A stretch of 7,790 nt of DNA from an uncultured bacterium (lineage in GTDB: Bacteria; Actinomycetota; UBA4738; HRBIN12): assembly GCA_937881155.1 (NCBI GenBank), contig CALGFI010000054.1, positions 1 to 7,790 on the forward strand, given 5' to 3'. The position numbers and the translations under genes were made by a program. Below the pieces are notes generated by a model, which ran no database searches, was not told where the DNA came from, and saw only the letters and a program-made list of their open reading frames with translations. Shown piece after piece: positions 5,889 through 7,790 of the stretch (positions are counted from its first letter, which is position 1; the number at the start of each line of letters is the position of its first letter).

Positions 5889-6806
5889 ATGCGCAAGGTG
5901 CTGGTGGTTTTCGCCGCGACCGGCCTAATGCTCGCGGCGTGCGCCGAGGACGATCCGACGATCGGCGGGCCGACGGGCGAAACATCGCCGACCGGAGCGA
6001 CCGGAGCGCAGACCGCAGCCGAGTGCGCCGAGGCGAACGGCGACGCGTTCCAGGCGTCCGGAACCCTGACGGTCGGAACCGGCAACCCCGCCTTCCCGCC
6101 GTGGTGGGAGGGAGGAACGAGCGGGGACTCCGAGTTCGAGATCAACGATCCCGCGAACGGCGAGGGCTACGAGGGCGCCGTCGTCGCCGAAGTGGCGGAG
6201 CGTCTCGGTTTCAGGTTCCCCGACGAGGTGACGTTCGTCGCCGTCGGATTCAACAAGTCGTTCGCGCCCGGTCCCAAGGACTTCGACTTCGTGCTCCAGC
6301 AGATCTCATACGTCCCGGAACGCGACGAGGCCGTGGACTTCAGCGACAGCTACTACGACGTGCAGCAGGCGCTGGTATCGGTCGAGGGTTCGCCGATCGC
6401 AGACGCGACGTCGGTGTCCGACCTCGCCGACGCGACTCTCGGCGCTCCGATCGGCACGACGAGCCTCACCGTGATCGAGGAAGTCGTCCAGCCGACAGCC
6501 GAGCCGCAGGTGTACGACGATCTCGCCGGCGCCGTGCAGGACCTGAAGAACGGGGCCATCGACGGGATCGTGGTCGACCTGCCGAGCGCGTTCTTCATCA
6601 CCGCGGTCCAGATCCCGAAGGGTGTCGTCGTCGGACAGTTCAGGATCGAGGGCTCGCAGGAGTACTTCGCGATGGCGTTCGAGACCGGCAGCGCGCTCGT
6701 GGAGTGTGTGAACCTGGCCCTTCAGGAGATGGGCGACGACGGAACGCTCGACGCGATCGAGCAGGAGTGGCTGGCCGACAAGACGAACGCGCCGGTCCTC
6801 AGCTGA
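5889..6806 (+). CDS. amino acid ABC transporter substrate-binding lipoprotein (SBP family 3)
   Basis: This extracytoplasmic receptor captures a ligand, probably a polar amino acid, and passes it to the permease encoded next. The 305-residue product starts with a type II signal peptide: Arg-Lys, a hydrophobic stretch and lipobox LAAC with Cys18 as lipid anchor. A Thr/Gly/Pro-rich linker (about 19-45) precedes the family 3 fold: LTVGTGNPAFPPW (60-72), GYEGAVVAEVAERLGF (93-108), the region PERDEAVDFSDSYY (143-156) and DGIVVD (225-230). By family analogy Arg145 should hold the ligand alpha-carboxylate and Asp230 its amino group, so an amino acid ligand is likely though not a specific one. The segment KDFDFVLQQIS (130-140) is characteristic of a subgroup with NPAFPPW-type N-termini. 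Two further cysteines, Cys46 and Cys273, could form a disulfide that ties the N-terminal arm to a C-terminal helix. Confidence 0.92.
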   Translation: MRKVLVVFAATGLMLAACAEDDPTIGGPTGETSPTGATGAQTAAECAEANGDAFQASGTLTVGTGNPAFPPWWEGGTSGDSEFEINDPANGEGYEGAVVAEVAERLGFRFPDEVTFVAVGFNKSFAPGPKDFDFVLQQISYVPERDEAVDFSDSYYDVQQALVSVEGSPIADATSVSDLADATLGAPIGTTSLTVIEEVVQPTAEPQVYDDLAGAVQDLKNGAIDGIVVDLPSAFFITAVQIPKGVVVGQFRIEGSQEYFAMAFETGSALVECVNLALQEMGDDGTLDAIEQEWLADKTNAPVLS

Positions 6807-6824
6807 CGTAACGCCTCGGGCGTC

Positions 6825-7718
6825 GTGAGCGGCCCGCCCCCGGAGGTGTACCAGTACCCACCGGGAGACCCGCGCCTTCCCGGCGGCGATCGCGGGTCCC
6901 GCATCCTGGCGCCGCTCCGCGTCGAGGGCGCGCGCGGCGTCGCCGTCGCGCTCATCAGCACCGTCGTCTTCTTCGCCGTCGTGATCGTCGCCGTCCTGAA
7001 CTCGTCCGGATGGCCGCTGATCAAGGCGTCGTTCTTCGACGGTGACGTCTTCGCGGACGCGTTCCCGAAGATCCTCGAGAAGTTTCGCCGAAACGTGTTC
7101 ATCTTCGTGACCGCCGAGATCCTCGTGCTGGTCGTGGCGATGGCGATCGCCGTGATGCGCAGCCTCACCGGCCCGGTGTTCTTCCCGCTGCGGCTGCTCG
7201 CGGCCGCGTACACCGACCTGTTTCGAGGCGCGCCGACGATCCTCATCATCGCGCTGCTCGGGTTCGGTGCTCCCGCCCTTGCGATCCGCGGGCTGCCGGA
7301 CTCCGACGTCTTCTGGGCGATCATCGCGCTGACGCTCGTGTACTCGGCGTACGTCGCGGAGGTCTACCGCGCCGGGATCCAGTCCGTGCATCCCTCGCAG
7401 GTCGCTTCGTCCAGGTCGCTCGGCCTCAGCCGCGGGAAGACGCTCCGCTTCGTCGTCCTGCCGCAGGCGGTTCGCCGCGTTATCCCCCCGTTGTTGAACG
7501 ATTTCATCGGGCTGCAGAAAGACACCGCGCTGGTCGCATTCCTCGGCTACGTCGAGGCTCTGCGGCAGGCCGCGATCATCCAGTCGGCGACGTTCGATTT
7601 CACGCCGTTCGTGGCGCTCGCGTTGATCTACGTGGTGATCACGATCCCCCAGGCACGGTTCGTCGACTGGCTGATCGCCCGAGACCTCCGGCGGCGTCAG
7701 ACCGCGGCCGGCGTATGA
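6825..7718 (+). CDS. amino acid ABC transporter permease (HisM/GlnP type)
   Basis: This is the membrane channel subunit of the importer. The 297-residue product exceeds the usual 220 or so of this family because of a Pro/Gly-rich cytosolic N-terminus (1-36) and an extra first helix. Hydrophobic segments fall near 38-59, 90-111, 120-148, 162-180, 217-240 and 259-278. The EAA-type coupling loop that docks to the ATPase reads EVYRAGIQSVHPSQVASSRSLGLSRG at 179-204, followed by the family block LPQAVRRVIPPLLNDFIGLQKDTAL (212-236). RGAPTIL (134-140) is also typical. The GTG start has no good Shine-Dalgarno; 18 nt separate it from the preceding stop. A later start is possible, but in-frame start codons before the first helix are not clearly better placed. 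The gene overlaps the ATPase by ATGA. Confidence 0.92.
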   Translation: MSGPPPEVYQYPPGDPRLPGGDRGSRILAPLRVEGARGVAVALISTVVFFAVVIVAVLNSSGWPLIKASFFDGDVFADAFPKILEKFRRNVFIFVTAEILVLVVAMAIAVMRSLTGPVFFPLRLLAAAYTDLFRGAPTILIIALLGFGAPALAIRGLPDSDVFWAIIALTLVYSAYVAEVYRAGIQSVHPSQVASSRSLGLSRGKTLRFVVLPQAVRRVIPPLLNDFIGLQKDTALVAFLGYVEALRQAAIIQSATFDFTPFVALALIYVVITIPQARFVDWLIARDLRRRQTAAGV

Positions 7719-7790
7719 GTGGTCCAGCGGCAGACGGCCGCGCGCTCGTTCTCGAGGATGTCCACAAGTCCTTCGGCAAGCTCGAGGTTC
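7715..7790 (+). CDS. amino acid ABC transporter ATP-binding protein, N-terminal fragment
   Basis: Only the first 25 codons lie inside the window. ATG at 7715 overlaps the permease stop (ATGA). The readable start, MSGPAADGRALVLEDVHKSFGKLEV, contains the LEDVHKSFG strand and A-loop region that opens ABC nucleotide-binding domains of the GlnQ/HisP type. Position after a family 3 binding protein and a HisM-type permease makes it the energising subunit of the same importer. Walker A and all later motifs are beyond the edge, so intactness cannot be judged. Confidence 0.85.
   Translation, partial: MSGPAADGRALVLEDVHKSFGKLEV

Noticed and set aside
5939..6811. 290-codon + strand open frame inside the binding-protein gene
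   Set aside because: Product is overwhelmingly Arg/Gly; the overlapping frame has a lipobox and family motifs.
6306..7391. 361-codon open frame on the minus strand
   Set aside because: It covers the binding-protein and permease genes antisense; its product is dominated by Arg, Asp, His and Gly with no domain, typical of the mirrored frame of GC-rich genes.

Overview
The window is about 65-70% GC by eye and almost entirely coding, with every supported gene on the + strand. GTG starts dominate and 4-nt start/stop overlaps are frequent. The pair rpsA-coaE, a four-S1-domain ribosomal protein S1 with an Ala/Glu/Pro-rich tail, a DUF2203 protein and a DrrAB-like exporter together suggest an actinobacterium (Actinomycetota), probably an uncultured or environmental lineage. 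This placement is inference from gene content and style; no marker was searched against a database.

Region 1 (1-5775) reads as one long co-directional unit. It starts inside rpsA (30S protein S1), followed by coaE (last step of coenzyme A synthesis), whose Shine-Dalgarno overlaps the rpsA stop codon. After 28 nt comes a HAD-superfamily hydrolase with an atypical first motif. It is followed by a DUF2203 protein, a D-2-hydroxyacid dehydrogenase, and the ATPase and membrane subunits of an ABC-2 (DrrAB-type) exporter. All four junctions from the hydrolase to the exporter permease are GTGA overlaps, and the overlapped genes have poor Shine-Dalgarno sequences. That pattern points to translational coupling. 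No promoter-sized gap occurs inside this region.

Region 2 (5776-5888) is the only real intergenic stretch, 113 bp. It carries two inverted repeats, a short direct repeat, a plausible extended -10 element, a GC-rich hairpin just after it and a good Shine-Dalgarno.

Region 3 (5889-7790) is a polar amino acid ABC importer operon: a solute-binding lipoprotein, a HisM/GlnP-type permease and the first 25 codons of the GlnQ-type ATPase, which runs off the window. The lipoprotein captures the ligand outside the membrane, the permease forms the channel and the ATPase powers import.

I see no mobile element, CRISPR array, tRNA or rRNA, and no clear evidence of a new system. The points most worth a second look are the DUF2203/HAD/dehydrogenase/exporter coupling, the repeat-dense promoter region at 5774-5865, and rare codons found only in the exporter pair.
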